A DNA stretch of 64,000 nt from Dactylonectria macrodidyma (GCA_020744425.1 JAGMUV010000026.1:186001-250000), one strand, 5' to 3'. Shown: positions 42,766-54,061, counted from the first letter of the stretch. Translations and numbers: made by a program. Notes: generated by a model not told the origin, from the letters alone.

Positions 42766-45700
42766 ATGGATAGTCCAGCGGCGAAGCCAAATGAAGCCGT
42801 GGCTCACGTGGGAGCCTGCTCGTTGTCAGCTGGGAACGGACAAGAGGGTAATGATGTAAGTGTGTGGGAGAGAGGGCAGGGAGATGAGACGACCGGAGGC
42901 GGCGTAGATGTGGTAGTAGCTGCCGAAAAGGAGCCCAGCGCAAGGGGCAAGAGGCTGGGACGCTTGTCAACATACGATTCACTGGCGAATGCAGCATCAA
43001 CGTTCCGACAGATTCTGCCCAAGGAGTCTGCGGTTGAAGATACCGCATGGAGGCAGCATGCGGAAGCAATTGCAAGGTCGTTGCCCAGAAGACGTCTGCG
43101 AGGCGGTTTGCGGTCAAGGACAGCACGGAAGTCTCATGATGCGGCCAACAGTGGAGGTTCCGCACAACATCAGCCACCGAGTCAGCTTCAAAGGCCTTTG
43201 TTAGCCAGAGAAAGTGGCGTGTCAGAGGCCGCGGATTCTGATCTTCCGCTCTTTCATCGACACTTTTTGCCCAAGGAGAGGCAGGATGGAGATGATGATC
43301 GGCGCGGTACGGCGGCGGTTGGTGATGCCTTGCTTTTTCATCGGAATGAGGCACCCACGGTCCGGATTATCCAGCCCAAGCAATCAGTATCTGAAGACAT
43401 TAGTCGAAGCGAGCTGGCAGCAGCAATTGCACGGGGTTTGCCCAAGAGACGTCGGCGAGGGGGTCGGCGGCCGCCGAGAGCAAGACCAGCGACTAGCGGT
43501 GGCTCCAACGCAGGAGGTTCCGCGCAACATCCAGTGCTGACTCCGGTGCGAGATGGTGGCGTAGGGATGGATGTGGACGATGCCACCGCAGAGCTGGCAC
43601 ACGCTGCGCTGGGCGGAAAGACTCTGTTGCCAAGGGTAGTGGGTGGTGCACCGGGGGCGGCGGTTGCTGAGCCCGTGCTGTTTCATCGACACGGTTTTCC
43701 GAAGGAGAGTCCTCGAGGAGATGAAAACGAGGGGGTGATGGCGGTTGGTCCAGGGGAGCGCCGACCGGGAAGACAGTTGATCACGGTAAGGGGTCGGCGG
43801 CAGGCAAAGAGAAACTGCAATAGCAGCCGCGATGAGCCTCCGAGGAAACAAATTCGAGCTGGAACCCGAAGACAAAGGAGACGGGAATTGCTGGCCGAAG
43901 ACTTGGCGAGCGTGTTGCGCTTCTTGGAGGAGGACTTTGCCGTGAAGGAGAGACTGTCCAACGAGCAGACGTGGTGTACGCCAGTACCGCACGAGAGAAA
44001 GGTGTCGACCGTGCGAGACTTTTACCAGGCATTCCACGATGCGAGCACTTTGCCGATACGGACCTGCATGCTGTGCTACCGTAAGCGCGCGAAAAAAGAG
44101 TTGACAGAGGTGACGTGGGACCGATGGATGTCGAGCTGCGTTGAAAAGGGCGACCGCTCGCCATTTTCATGTCGGAGTTGCTTTCCTGTGGGCGAGACCT
44201 TCTCGGCATGTGCGGAGTGCGCTCGTTGCTTGAGGCGGGGTGTTTTGTCGCCTGCGGCCCAGCTTCACAGGCGTATTGGGTGCGAGCATATGTTTCCCGA
44301 AGAGCTGAAGGGCCTCACGCCGGTTGAGGAGAAGCTTATCGCGCTGAACTCATGTTACGGGTTCGTCACAAGGTATAGCATTGCGAGCAGCCAGAAGCAA
44401 AGTGTCAGGTATCCGAAGCACATCAAGGGCCACATCACGGTGTTCCCGAACAACGTGCAGGAGTTGGCCACGAAAGTGCTCCCCCATCCGCTTCTGCAAG
44501 TCATGGATGAGATCCACGTCTCGTGGCAGGGCGCGGAGAAGCCGGTACCGAGCGATCTTTCAAGCCTCCTATCAGTGAGGCGGCGAGTCGTTGAGAGGGC
44601 CCTTGTCTGGTTGAAGAAGAACAATCCACACTATGCTGAGATCGAGATCGACGCGGCGGAGATGGAGAGTTGGGGAGCCCCGCCGCGTGGGGTGCCGTCG
44701 ATAGTGTACGATCGCATGGAGCGGAACGAGCCGTCGGCGTGGGAAAAGACACGAACGGCGCACGTCGTGCCGCCCACGGAGCGCGCCATGGATGATGAGG
44801 ATTCGGTGGAGATCGAGGAAATCCTCGGTCTGCTCAATCAGGGAGAAGGCGCGCCAACGACGAACGAGGGAAACGAGTCTCGCTGTGAAGCTGGAGCGGA
44901 GGCTGACCAGGTCACGAAATTGATCAATGAGGTCACCTCTTCTGGAATGTTTCCGCTGGACGGGCCGCCGGAAGTAGCGGACGGCGAGAAATTGCGGTTT
45001 GCTTGCGACGCTGTTGGTGAAGGTGTTGGGACCGCTGGGACCGGCCATATGGGCCCAAGAACATGGCTTGGATCCTCGGCTGAAAGGTGGCAGGGGACTG
45101 ATGACGACTCTGAGCCGTACATTCATGTTTCTCGTGGGGACGAATTCGCCGACTCGTCTGATGCCTCGTTCTTCGCGAAGACCTTTCCCACGCTATTACC
45201 GTTTGGCATCGGGGGGCCACGGTTAGTCGAAGAAGCCGCCTCAGAGGCGGGAAGAGGTGCCAACATGAGCGGAGCAGACATGGCGGCGCGAGACCACTTG
45301 TCGTCTCGGAACATGAGCCTTCGGACCTGGGCTGACATTGTGCTGCGGCGTCATGGCGGCCGATTTGCGACGCACCACATTTTCGCATTTCTCGTGTTCA
45401 ACATGGGCGTGCGGTCGAGGAACCGGCGCGTCAGCATGCTGAGCGTGACGAGGAAGAATTTCCGCAAGGTAGAGCGCATCGTACGGTCGCTGACTGCAGA
45501 TAGGTTAGCGGCAGCTAGGGCAGAGTTGGAGAGCTCAGGCAAGACTACTGATGATGGTGTGAAGGAGCTTCTCAGGAGCCTATCGCTGTATGGTTACCGC
45601 CAGCCTATGTCTAGAGAGTCCCGCCTCAGCATGCGGCAAAAGATCCAGGCGCTCATCGTTCGCTATGGCGTGCCTACCATTTGGTTCACCATCAACCCAA

Positions 45701-48700
45701 ACGACATTACGAACCCGGTGAAGCTCCGACTGGCCGCGTATCGCTCACGCGATCCTAAGGCAGCCGAGGCTTTCTTGCGAAGCCTTGACATGTCGTTTAA
45801 ACGTATGCAGTTGTCCATCTCAGACCCCATGAGTTCGGCTATATTCTTCCACCGGGAGATGACGTTGTTTTTCGAGCATTACGTGAAAGTGGGAGAAGAG
45901 TCAGTTTTCGGGCGTATCAACCAGTACTATGGCGCTGTGGAAACCAACGAACGAGGGGCGCTTCACGTCCACGGGCTGCTCTGGTTGCATGGAAACGCGC
46001 ACTTGAGTTCTATGCTTGCCGACATCCACGAGGAGGATCAGGCGGCGTATCGCGAGCGCATCGTCCAATATGTCGATAGTGTTTTCTCCGAGGTAATGTT
46101 CAATGCGTGCTGTTGACCATCCAGGACTTCTGGTGGGCCAAACGGGAGGGCTAGGCTGACATGCTAGGTAGGATCTTGACCAGGAAGGGTTCTGCGTCGT
46201 GCAAGCGGAGCGGTCGGTAACATCCGATATTTCCTCCCTGTTGGACAACACCGAGCAGTTCTCGGCAGCATTTGACGAGGAAGCCAACTTCTGCGCCGGC
46301 GCAACGCAAATTCATACCCACAGTCCGACCTGCGTCAAGTATTCCCTGGGCAAGAAGAGACGGAAGGGCAACCTCTGTCGGTTCAAGGCGCCATGGAGAT
46401 TGGTCGACAAAACTGCATTCACGCCAGACGGCGTGCTGCAGATTCGCAGGACGCACAACATGGTGAATCGGTGGAACAAGGCCATGGCCGTGGGGCTTCG
46501 CCATAATCACGACATCTCCTTCATAGCGACACAGCGGAAGACCATGGCCCTCGTCTATTACGTCACGAACTACGCGACCAAAGTAGAGGACCCGACGTGG
46601 AAGCGCGTCGCTGCGGCTGCAGAACTGTTGCCTGTCCTCTCAGCAGGTGGCCAGCCGGCCGCTGGAGAGGATGCTGGAGGCGACGGCGGAGGCGACGAAG
46701 ACGGTACAAAAAACAAGGCGCGACAGTTTCTGATGAGAGTGGCGAACCGTATATTCACGGAGCGGCCTCTATCGCAAGTCGAGGTCGTTGCCCATCTTCT
46801 GGGGTACCCGAGCGAGTTCACGAACAGCAGCGCTTGGGCGTACGTGAACGTATCTCTGCTGTACTGGCACGTCTTCCGACGGTGGCGACATCTCCGGCAA
46901 GAGAGTGGCCTCGCGGTCGCGGACGGTTTCGTGGACGAGTCGATCGTCGTGGAAGAAGCAGGCCAGAGAATTAGCTTCGCTGAGGCGTATCGTCATCGTG
47001 GAGATGTCCTGCGAGGTCTGTGCCTATATGACTACGTTTCGCTTGTCTGGCTGAAACGCGTTAGCAAGGACGAAAGATCAGGTGCCTGGGGAGAGGTGCC
47101 GTTCGAGAGCGATTGGTCGCCGGGAAGACAATGGCTGCAGGTGCTGAGACGGCCGGGAAAGCATGCCGTCGTTTGCTTTGACGGCTACCTGAGCAAAGAT
47201 TTTGACCAAGACGACGAAGGGCCGTGCCATCGTAGGTATGTCCGGGGACGACTCGACCGAAAGGGGTTGAAGAGACTAACTCTCATACTGAAGAGCAGCC
47301 GTGCAGCACCTTGCCCTGTTTGTGCCGTGGGAGTCCTTCTTGGGCGAAGAACGAGACGACATCAACGACATATGGGCGCGGGCACGAGAGGCGCTGCATC
47401 CTAGAATCTCATGCCTCGTCGATAACGTGCAACTGCTTCGACGATCCGCCGAAGACGCAAAACGGGACGCTAAGCAATGGGCATCCTCATCCGGCGACGG
47501 GGACCTCACGGGCGCACATGTTGAGGAGGCGGGAGCAGGCCAGGCGGGTGAAGAGGCCACATCGGCGTACCAGTCCGATAACGTTGGAAGCGCAACGCGT
47601 CTTATCGATGTCGTCAGAAGCGCGGTCGGTGCGAACCAGATCACGGCGGGATCGCGGGAGCTCACAGCAATGACGCAGCAGCTCTGCCGCTTCCAGCAAT
47701 CCGCGCTATCCTCGACGGCCGAGCTCCAGGCCATCATAACACCCGAACGGAGTGAAAGACGGATAACCACGCCGGGGCGGGTGTTTTCCGGGGCCGCAGT
47801 ACCGCCGCAGGATCAGGTCAAGGCCATAAAGTCACAGCAGATATGTGCCTCCAAAGAGAGGGTGAAAATGATCCAGGGCATACAAAACATGGCCGCGGCC
47901 CATGGAACTGATCGCAGTGCAGCGGCGCGGAGCGTGCTCACCGGTTTCGGGGATGGGGACATTCAAATGACGGCGGCAGACTTGGAAGAGACGGTAGACG
48001 ACGCAGATCCGAGGGTAGAGGTCCGGTTCGGCCCGTCGACCTCTTTCCTCGAGGCTGGCAAGGCTTTGGTAGCACGATTGACATTGAACAAGAGACAGGC
48101 GATCGCTCTCCTGATAATATGTCGCCAGCTCGACCTGATAAATCGTGGGGAGAACGGCGACATCGATCAGCTCTGCCAGTTCGTCGGCGGCGAAGGCGGG
48201 ACTGGCAAGTCGCGAGTCATCGAGGCACTCGTGGAGCTTTTCGCTAAGAAGGGCCTTTCGAATCGTCTGCTGATCACGGCGACATCAGGGACGGCCGCAG
48301 CACGCCTCAATGGCATCACGATCCACTCTGCATGCGGGTTCTCGAAGGATCAGGGGCCATTCGCGGACACGACGAAAGACTTACCGGTAGACGGCGTCCG
48401 GCTGCCGAAACAGGCGGAAAGATTCGTCCACGGTCAGTCGCGAATGGACTGGCAGGACAAGGACCTGCTAGTCATTGATGAGGTGAGCATGCTCGGGGCA
48501 CGGACGCTGTACGCGGTGAACGAGCAGCTGTGCCGGCTCCGCGGATCGAAGCAAGATTTCGGGGGAATCCCCATCATTCTCTTTTGCGGAGACTTCCGCC
48601 AGTTCCGCCCGGTCCAAGAGAGGTCGATCCTGCTCCCCAGCGTGGCCGTGTCGTGGGACGAAGACAACTCGTTCAGGGCCGAGCAACGGTACCAGCATGA

Positions 48701-49706
48701 CAAAGCGCACGCGCTGTGGAAGAAATTCACGACAGTCGTCATGCTGGACGAACAAGTGCGCGCCGCTGGGGATCCGGTACTGCAGAGGCTGTTGAAGCGA
48801 ATCCGATTGGGCGTGCAGGACCGGACGGATCTGGACCTCCTCAACTCAAGGTGCTACCGGGAGGACAGACGGATCCCGTGGGAGACGGGTATCACGGTGG
48901 TGACGCCGCTGAACAGGAATCGGTGGAACCTGAACATGGAGGCGACTTTGTCGTTCCAGATTCAGCAGCGGTCGATGATGCGAGTCTTCATATCCGAGCA
49001 CAAATGGAAGGAAGGTCTGCCGACGGAGGAAGAAGCCATCATGATGCTGAACCAGGGCGACGATAGCGCGATACCGGTGCCGGCCGTCTTCATGTTCGTG
49101 CCGGGAATGCCGGTCGTCGTGAACCACAATACCCATCAGGGGCTAAAACTGGTCAACGGCGCCACTTACACGGGGCTGGAGGTCATCCTCGACAAGGCGT
49201 ACCCGGGCCATCGAATCTCGGCCGACATGACGGTCCACTTCGGGCCGCCGGCGGGGATAATTCTGGAGTCGGAAACAACAAAAGACTTCCACTTCGTCGG
49301 GATGCCGCAGGGCACGATCCTGTTGGCGCCCATGAGCATCAAGATACAATGCCAGCGGAAACGGCCGTGGCAACAGAACGATGTCAGTCGGAAAGGTTTG
49401 CCCTGTGCGGCGGCTTTCGCGTGTACAGACTACAAGGTGCAGAGCAGAACCTTCGAGCGCATAGCGCTGGAGTTGCGAGGGACGAGGACGACAAATGTCA
49501 ATGGATGCGTCGTCCCCTCGCAGTGCGACCCGTACAGCTTGTACGTGCAGTTGTCGCGTTGCCGGACGCTAGACGGCATCATGCTGGTGTCCAAGGTGCG
49601 GGAGAGAGACCTGGTGGGCAACAGGGTCCCCGAAGAAATGACTGTGGCGCAGGCGAGACTGGAGGAACTGAGCGACAGGACCGTTCAGGGGGCGTTGCGC
49701 TGGTGA
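42766..49706 (+). CDS. Helitron H1 Rep-helicase (RepHel)
   Basis: Three exons (42,766-46,092, 46,172-47,235 and 47,294-49,706) give about 2267 aa. The start is the first ATG; the frame is open back to 42,613. The N-terminal 400 aa are low-complexity with two degenerate repeats (LPKExxxED ... AIARxLPxRRxRGG). C-x2-C zinc knuckles follow (TCMLCYRK, FSCRSCF, CAECARC), then the Helitron N-like domain (RFATHHIFAFLVFNMGVRSR). The HUH motif is LHVHGLLW near residue 1065, and the Tyr motif YYVTNYATK lies near 1237 after intron 1. The PIF1-type helicase has Walker A GGEGGTGKS near 1765, LLVIDEVSMLG and a C-terminal LYVQLSRCRTLDG. Introns (79 and 58 nt) match those of H2. The Rep part nicks and joins DNA and the helicase unwinds it for rolling-circle-like transposition. 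No disabling change is seen. Confidence 0.93.
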
Positions 49707-49843
49707 GATGAGGATTCTGAAGAGTCCAGGCGGCTGCAGTGTGGTGACGAGATAAGAGGGGGATGAGGAAGCGCGGGCGGCTTGGAACGCGCTTACTGGG
49801 CCAATGGGAAGCGAGAGTTAAAAAAAAAAAAATAAAAAAAAAA

Positions 49844-49929
49844 AGGGCCAATAAAATGACAGCAGGGACCAATAAAATGGCAGCAACGACCAATAAAAAG
49901 GCACTAACGACCAATCAGTAGCCAATCAC
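49844..49929 (+). repeat. CCAAT-containing short tandem repeat
   Basis: Four to five units of about 20 bp, each with CCAATAAAATGGCAGCA or a variant, or CCAATCA, lie between the H1 stop codon and its 3' end. CCAAT clusters also occur near the H3 3' part (40,929-40,985). They may be subterminal or promoter elements. Confidence 0.7.
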
Positions 49930-49971
49930 GGCGGCTTTTCAAAGATGCTGGAGAGTTTTTTGAGGTGAGGC

Positions 49972-50082
49972 GGGCGGGCGGGGCATAAAAACCTTTCGTT
50001 CCTCAAGGCACGGGCGGGGCATAAAAACCTTTCGTTCCTCAAGGCAAATTCCTCAAGGCAAAAACCTTTCGTTCCTCAAGGC
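49972..50082 (+). repeat. H1 3'-terminal repeats (TTCGTTCCTCAAGGC)
   Basis: CATAAAAACCTTTCGTTC followed by CTCAAGGC occurs in a 36-bp tandem (motif at 49,994-50,009 and 50,030-50,045). A partial copy (50,049-50,060) and a last copy (50,067-50,082) follow. The motif is the reverse complement of the one at the H1 5' end. H2 has a single such end at 53,681-53,666. Confidence 0.85.
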
Positions 50083-50146
50083 ACAGGGGAAGGCGCACGT
50101 CCGCCGGGGGACGTTGGAAGTTGGAAGCTGGGCGTGATGGGCAAGT

Positions 50147-50573
50147 TGTCAGATTGTGGCACATATACTCAATCGATAAGAGAAGCTGTTACATCAGTAG
50201 CGGCGCTACGTTTTTGGTGTAATGGTTTATCTCACAATTAAGAGTCTCAGAGGTGGACCGATCACTGATCTGATCGTGCGAAGCCTGAAACTACCTAAAT
50301 TGAGCTAGACTGGTCACTAGCGATTGAAGAGGTCGTGTGTTCGATCCCCAGGAAAAGCCAAGGCCTGGCTAAATCCAGTAATTGCCTAGGAAGCAAAAAA
50401 CCCTAGCTGAGATGAAAATTCCTCGGAAAAATTTGCAAGTCCAGCAAGTAAGCCTATACAATGGCTTCCTAGCTGGGGGGGTGTGTCAGATTGTGGCACA
50501 TATACTCAATCGATAAGAGAAGCTGTTACATCAGTAGCGGCGCTACGTTTTTGGTGTAATGGTTTATCTCACA
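50147..50573. mobile_element. TRIM/SMART-like miniature LTR element
   Basis: Two identical 90-bp direct repeats (50,147-50,236 and 50,484-50,573) start TGTCAG and end CTCACA and enclose 247 bp without coding potential. A G-rich tract (GCTGGGGGGGTG) lies just before the right repeat, as a polypurine tract would. The 5-bp target duplication CAAGT flanks it (50,142-50,146 and 50,574-50,578). The related sequence near 15,630 reads through this point with a single CAAGT, so it is an empty site. Confidence 0.93.
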
Positions 50574-50985
50574 CAAGTTGGCGGCTCCCTTGCGCTGAGT
50601 AGCCTTTCGGTACGAAGCTTGCAACAAGAGCCTGTATGGCTGTTTTACTAGTGGGTTGCTGCACGTGTTGAGAAGAGGGCGCGGTTTTAAGTGGTCGGCT
50701 CTGGGTGGGTGGATGAAGAGACTTGGCCAATAGGGCGCGTGTGTGTGTTACCTTTATTTTGCGTAGCCAATAAGACTAAGACGTACGCAGCAGGCTTTGA
50801 GGAGCAGGCACCATTTTGAATGGCACGATTTGAAGAGCTTAATGCGGAACTAAGAGACCTAGCCAACAGGGTGAGGGTGAATAATTGAGACAGGGATCAG
50901 GGGACTTAGACTAGCAGAGATCACAATACCCAAAGAGGGAAAATTGTCAATTTGAGTAGTTATAAGAAGCTGAAGTTGAGGTAGA

Positions 50986-51718
50986 AGTTGAGGTAGAAGT
51001 TGATGAAGACTTGGATATATTGAACTAGCAAATATTTCAATAAAAAATGGGAGAGCAGTTAAGATTACTACTCTGTGTGAGAGAGAGAGAGAGAGAGCAA
51101 TTGTAAGATAAGCCTGCAAGGTTGGCAGGCAAATGTACAGAACAAAGAGGAGACACATCTGAGATTTATGATAGATTAAATGATATCGTATATACAATGC
51201 GAAGATTGATACCACTCGGTAAAGATATTGTATTTCGTTGCTCAGAGAGGATTTGGCATCGCCGATCTCCATCCAACATTTTCAGCCAAGAGCAACTGTC
51301 CCTGCCGATGTGGATACTCGCACAATTGAATTGATCAATTAACGGTGAACAGATTTGCTTTTTCCATGAGTACAAAGGATTGGCCAAAACGTCAGCACAT
51401 GGGGAAAGCAAGAAGCATCTTACTCTTTACTTTATTTAGGTTCAGCTAAGAATAGGAAGAGGAAAAGGGGAAAGGGGGGATGATTAATGGTGCCCTGCCA
51501 CCTACGTCACAGTTAAAATGCATATCCACGCTCTTAATATTCTTCCTAGCCAGTACCACGACTTATCTGCCCGGCAGCCCCGGGTCGTCTCTTCGCTCAG
51601 TTGCTCTAGCCTCTGCTGGACCTGGGGTTCCCCCTTAGCCCTCCCCTATTGCCGACAGTCTGACATGTACCAACTTGTTAAGCCGACCGGCTTCTTGCTG
51701 GAACTCTTCCTTCACTCC
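50986..51718. other. No gene seen; GA microsatellite
   Basis: No coding signal is recognised. A (GA)n run lies at 51,079-51,097, and a short imperfect duplication (GTTGAGGTAGAA, about 50,976-51,000) lies next to the H3 limit. Confidence 0.45.
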
Positions 51719-52780
51719 CTAATCGGATGCGTAGTCGTCGTTATCGGGATGCATCATGCTACTAACAATAGACTTAGCCTCTTCGCAGTCTTCGGTCTTG
51801 TAGAATTTCAGCCCAAAGCTAGACATGAATGTTAGCGAGTCACCTTAATGCTTCTTGATGAACTTGAGTTCGTCGGCGTCAAAATACTAGTCAGCTAGCT
51901 GCCCCTCTGGGCGGTCATCGTTAGGGTAGTCCCGACCGATATCGCTGTCGTCGCTGTCGTCGCTGTCCTCACTGCCGGCCAGGATGGCCCGGAGGATACT
52001 ACGACCCTCTTCGCGATCCTCTTCCTTGTTGATGTTGAGACCGTCGCTCGCTAGAAACCTGAATTCACTGCCCCAGTGTTTCTTGAGCCACTGCATTTCC
52101 TCGGTCGAAAGTGTTGGAAATCACAAGTGTGAGGCGACCAAGTCGGTGGCAAGGTGTGGAAGAAGGAGGAACATTCTACAAGAGATCATACCTGTACATA
52201 AACAGTGGTTCCCCTACTGTACATTCAGGATGAATTAAGCAACTTGAATCTTCTCATTTCAACAGAAAGTGGGCCTACCTCCGCCGGCTGCAGGTCTTGG
52301 CCGGCACGCGATGCCTCCCATTTCTCCCGCTCACTGTCGGCCCATCGCACGTTCATCCAGTACATTGCCGACGGATCAAAGGGCATAGGGCCAACCCGAG
52401 GCCCAACCGGTGGACCGCTGAACCTCACCTGGAAGAATTTGCCGTGGGGGTCAAAGTAGGCAACGGTCCTACCCTGTTTATCGATGATGGTGCCTTTTGT
52501 GTTTTGCACACTAGATCCCGTATGGATATCGTATTTGTCTAGAATCGGACTTCCAATGACATTACAGATGCCTGTGGGGATGTGAAGGACGTTGCGCAGG
52601 GTCATAGGATGCCACGGGATCGCGGACCAGTCGCCCTCGGACTTCGTTTGACCGGAAGTCCGACCGTGCCAATCCCCACAACCGGCGTTTGAATCCCCCC
52701 CATCAAGTGGCCGACCGTGGAGTTGAGAGGTGTGTAGTCGGCGCCAAACCACGACCGATCCTTGGCGGCACTAAAAATCG
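51719..52780 (-). pseudogene. Retropepsin-like protein with duplicated C-terminal module, decayed
   Basis: Right to left, the minus strand reads AAKDRSWFGADYTPLNSTVG and VVGIGTVGLPVK, a retroviral-protease-like region. After a shift near 52,640 it reads LRNVLHIPTGICNVIGSPIL, FQVRFSGPPVGPRVGP and MYWMNVRWADSERE. A further break, perhaps an intron, leads to two related modules of about 40 aa: MQWLKKHWGSEFRFLASDGL with EEDREEGRSILRAI, and LKFIKKH, a stop, GDSLTFMSSFGLKFY with EDCEEAKSIVSSMM. Stops and shifts disable it. The arrangement resembles fungal proteins related to copia Gag-Pol. The function of the doubled module is unknown to me. Confidence 0.6.
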
Positions 52781-52816
52781 ATTAGACGTCAACTAAAGCT
52801 GCACTTCGACTTCCGC

Positions 52817-53257
52817 TTGGCCACTACTCCAACGGGTGCCCAAATACCAATGGAAAAGAAGAAGAGGGTCAAGAAGAGGCCTTGGCAGAGGCATAATGTG
52901 AGCCGACGAGGACTTCCCTGCACAGCGGCATTCGCATGCACCGATTACAAAATCCAAGGCGAAACCCTCCTCCAGGTTGCGCTGGAGCTGCGAGGAACCG
53001 GAACAAAGCTGAATACCAAGACTGGACAACTCGAGCCACGAAAGTGCGATCCATATAGCCTGTATGTGCAGCTATCGCGGTGCAAATCGCTGGATGGGAT
53101 TATATTGCTGTCAAAGGCGCGTGTGGAGGATATAGTCGGGAATAAAATACCACAGGAAATGTTTGATGGCGAGGCTAGGCTGGACCAATTGTGCGGGGGA
53201 ACATTAAATGAGGCCCGGTTATCATTATTGCACCCATCCGCACAATACGAGCAATAA
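52817..53257 (+). pseudogene. Helitron H4 remnant: PIF1 helicase C-terminus
   Basis: A clean 147-codon frame equals the last part of the RepHel helicase. KKRPWQRHNVSRRGLPCTAA, FACTDYKIQGETLLQVALEL and DPYSLYVQLSRCKSLDGII closely match H1 49,360-49,600. The upstream helicase motifs and Rep are missing, and the upstream sequence is the retropepsin-like pseudogene. It is a 5'-truncated Helitron piece that has not acquired stops. Confidence 0.85.
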
Positions 53258-53665
53258 TAGTTTATAATTTAGATAGCAAATCCAAGGAACAGTCAGGTAT
53301 GTATTGATAGATGATGAGTGCTTTGTTCCGATTCCATTGCCCCCGGCCGTTCTGGCTCTTTTACGCAGGGGGACGATGATGTCCCCCGCCCGGAACGTCC
53401 GGTTCGCGTTCGATGACGATGATGACGTCTGAAGCGGGGTTCTCAGCACCAGACATCCACCAAAGACCCCAACATCTCCGCCAAGTGGCTACCGAGTATT
53501 CCAAAAGGTATAAAGGAGATCAATAATGAGATTTCGAGAAAAATCAATCCACTGTTTCCTATGTATATATTGTATATTAAAAATCCGATCTAATATAATA
53601 GATTTCACCTAACTCGAGCAGAAGCAGGAATCTCACAAAATGCAAACGACAAGAGCAACGACAGT
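53258..53665. other. No gene seen
   Basis: Sequence between the H4 remnant and the 3' end of H2. It contains short GATGATGATGACG-like runs near 53,415 and AT-rich stretches, with no convincing frame. Confidence 0.4.
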
Positions 53666-53856
53666 GCCTTGAGGAACGAAGTGACGAAAGGTTTTTATGC
53701 CGCCATCTTTTTCCGGGCCTCAAAATCACCTGACTCCTCCAATCAAAAGTTTCGCCCTTAAAACCACGTGCTTCAGCACCTGACCAAACCCCTCGTGCTG
53801 TCAATCTTTTTCTCGCGGCGCCTTGCGTTTCATATAACATCAACGAAAGAGATAAG

Positions 53857-53982
53857 ATGACTAATCGTACCAGGCGGCAAGCACGTGTTATCTCTTCTAA
53901 GCTCTGTGATAACGCCCTGAAAGCGTTAGAAAACATCGAAATCGAAAACGATCATGAACCACATCCTGAACATCAGCTTTAA
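53857..53982 (+). CDS. Small 41-aa open frame in the H2 3' region
   Basis: ATG 53,857 to TAA 53,980-53,982 encodes 41 aa, basic at the start (NRTRRQAR) and acidic at the end (ENIEIENDHE). It lies between the RepHel stop and the H2 3' motif, antiparallel to RepHel. No family is recognised. It may be chance or the first exon of a lost gene. Confidence 0.2.
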   Translation: MTNRTRRQARVISSKLCDNALKALENIEIENDHEPHPEHQL

Positions 53983-54061
53983 TCTGTAAATGCATTTTCA
54001 CCTTATGGTCCCCTTCATCTACATCTTACTAACACTTATTGTCTGACTTCTTGATCAGTTC

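Larger units (their letters stand above)
41027..50082 (+). mobile_element. Helitron H1 (autonomous type)
   Basis: The 5' side begins with the ACAGGAGA...GCCTTGAGGAACGAAG segment. The 3' side ends with repeated TTCGTTCCTCAAGGC (last copy to 50,082). Sequence left of 41,034 and right of 50,082 is collinear with the derivative at 15,782-15,880 and 15,238-15,690, so these limits are supported by an empty-site comparison. The order inside is MYND pseudogene (+), possible tail of the passenger gene (-), RepHel (+). The length is about 9.05 kb. Confidence 0.75.
30960..50985 (+). mobile_element. Helitron H3, RIP-like decayed, with nested insertions
   Basis: The 5' limit at 30,960 is set by the start of similarity with the derivative at 15,927-15,881. 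The 3' limit at about 50,985 is set by the end of similarity with 15,238. Inside are a ruined RepHel gene (about 32,820-40,884), an intact pogo element (36,013-38,197), Helitron H1 (about 41,027-50,082) and a TRIM-like element (50,147-50,573). The part up to 40.9 kb is rich in TA dinucleotides and in TAG/TAA where CAG, CAA or TGG are expected, as RIP would produce. Whether 50,083-50,985 belongs to H3 or is shared flank is uncertain. Confidence 0.65.

Noticed and set aside
42689..45542. Several long minus-strand frames opposite H1 RepHel
   Set aside because: They are shadows of the GC-rich plus-strand coding exon, with arginine/serine-rich composition.
49972..50082. Regular short repeats as a CRISPR-like array
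   Set aside because: Units are directly adjacent, without unique spacers, and the sequence is eukaryotic; they are Helitron end repeats.
50200..50380. A functional tRNA gene at the TRIM-like element
   Set aside because: A- and B-box-like motifs are present but the arms do not form a standard cloverleaf within normal length.
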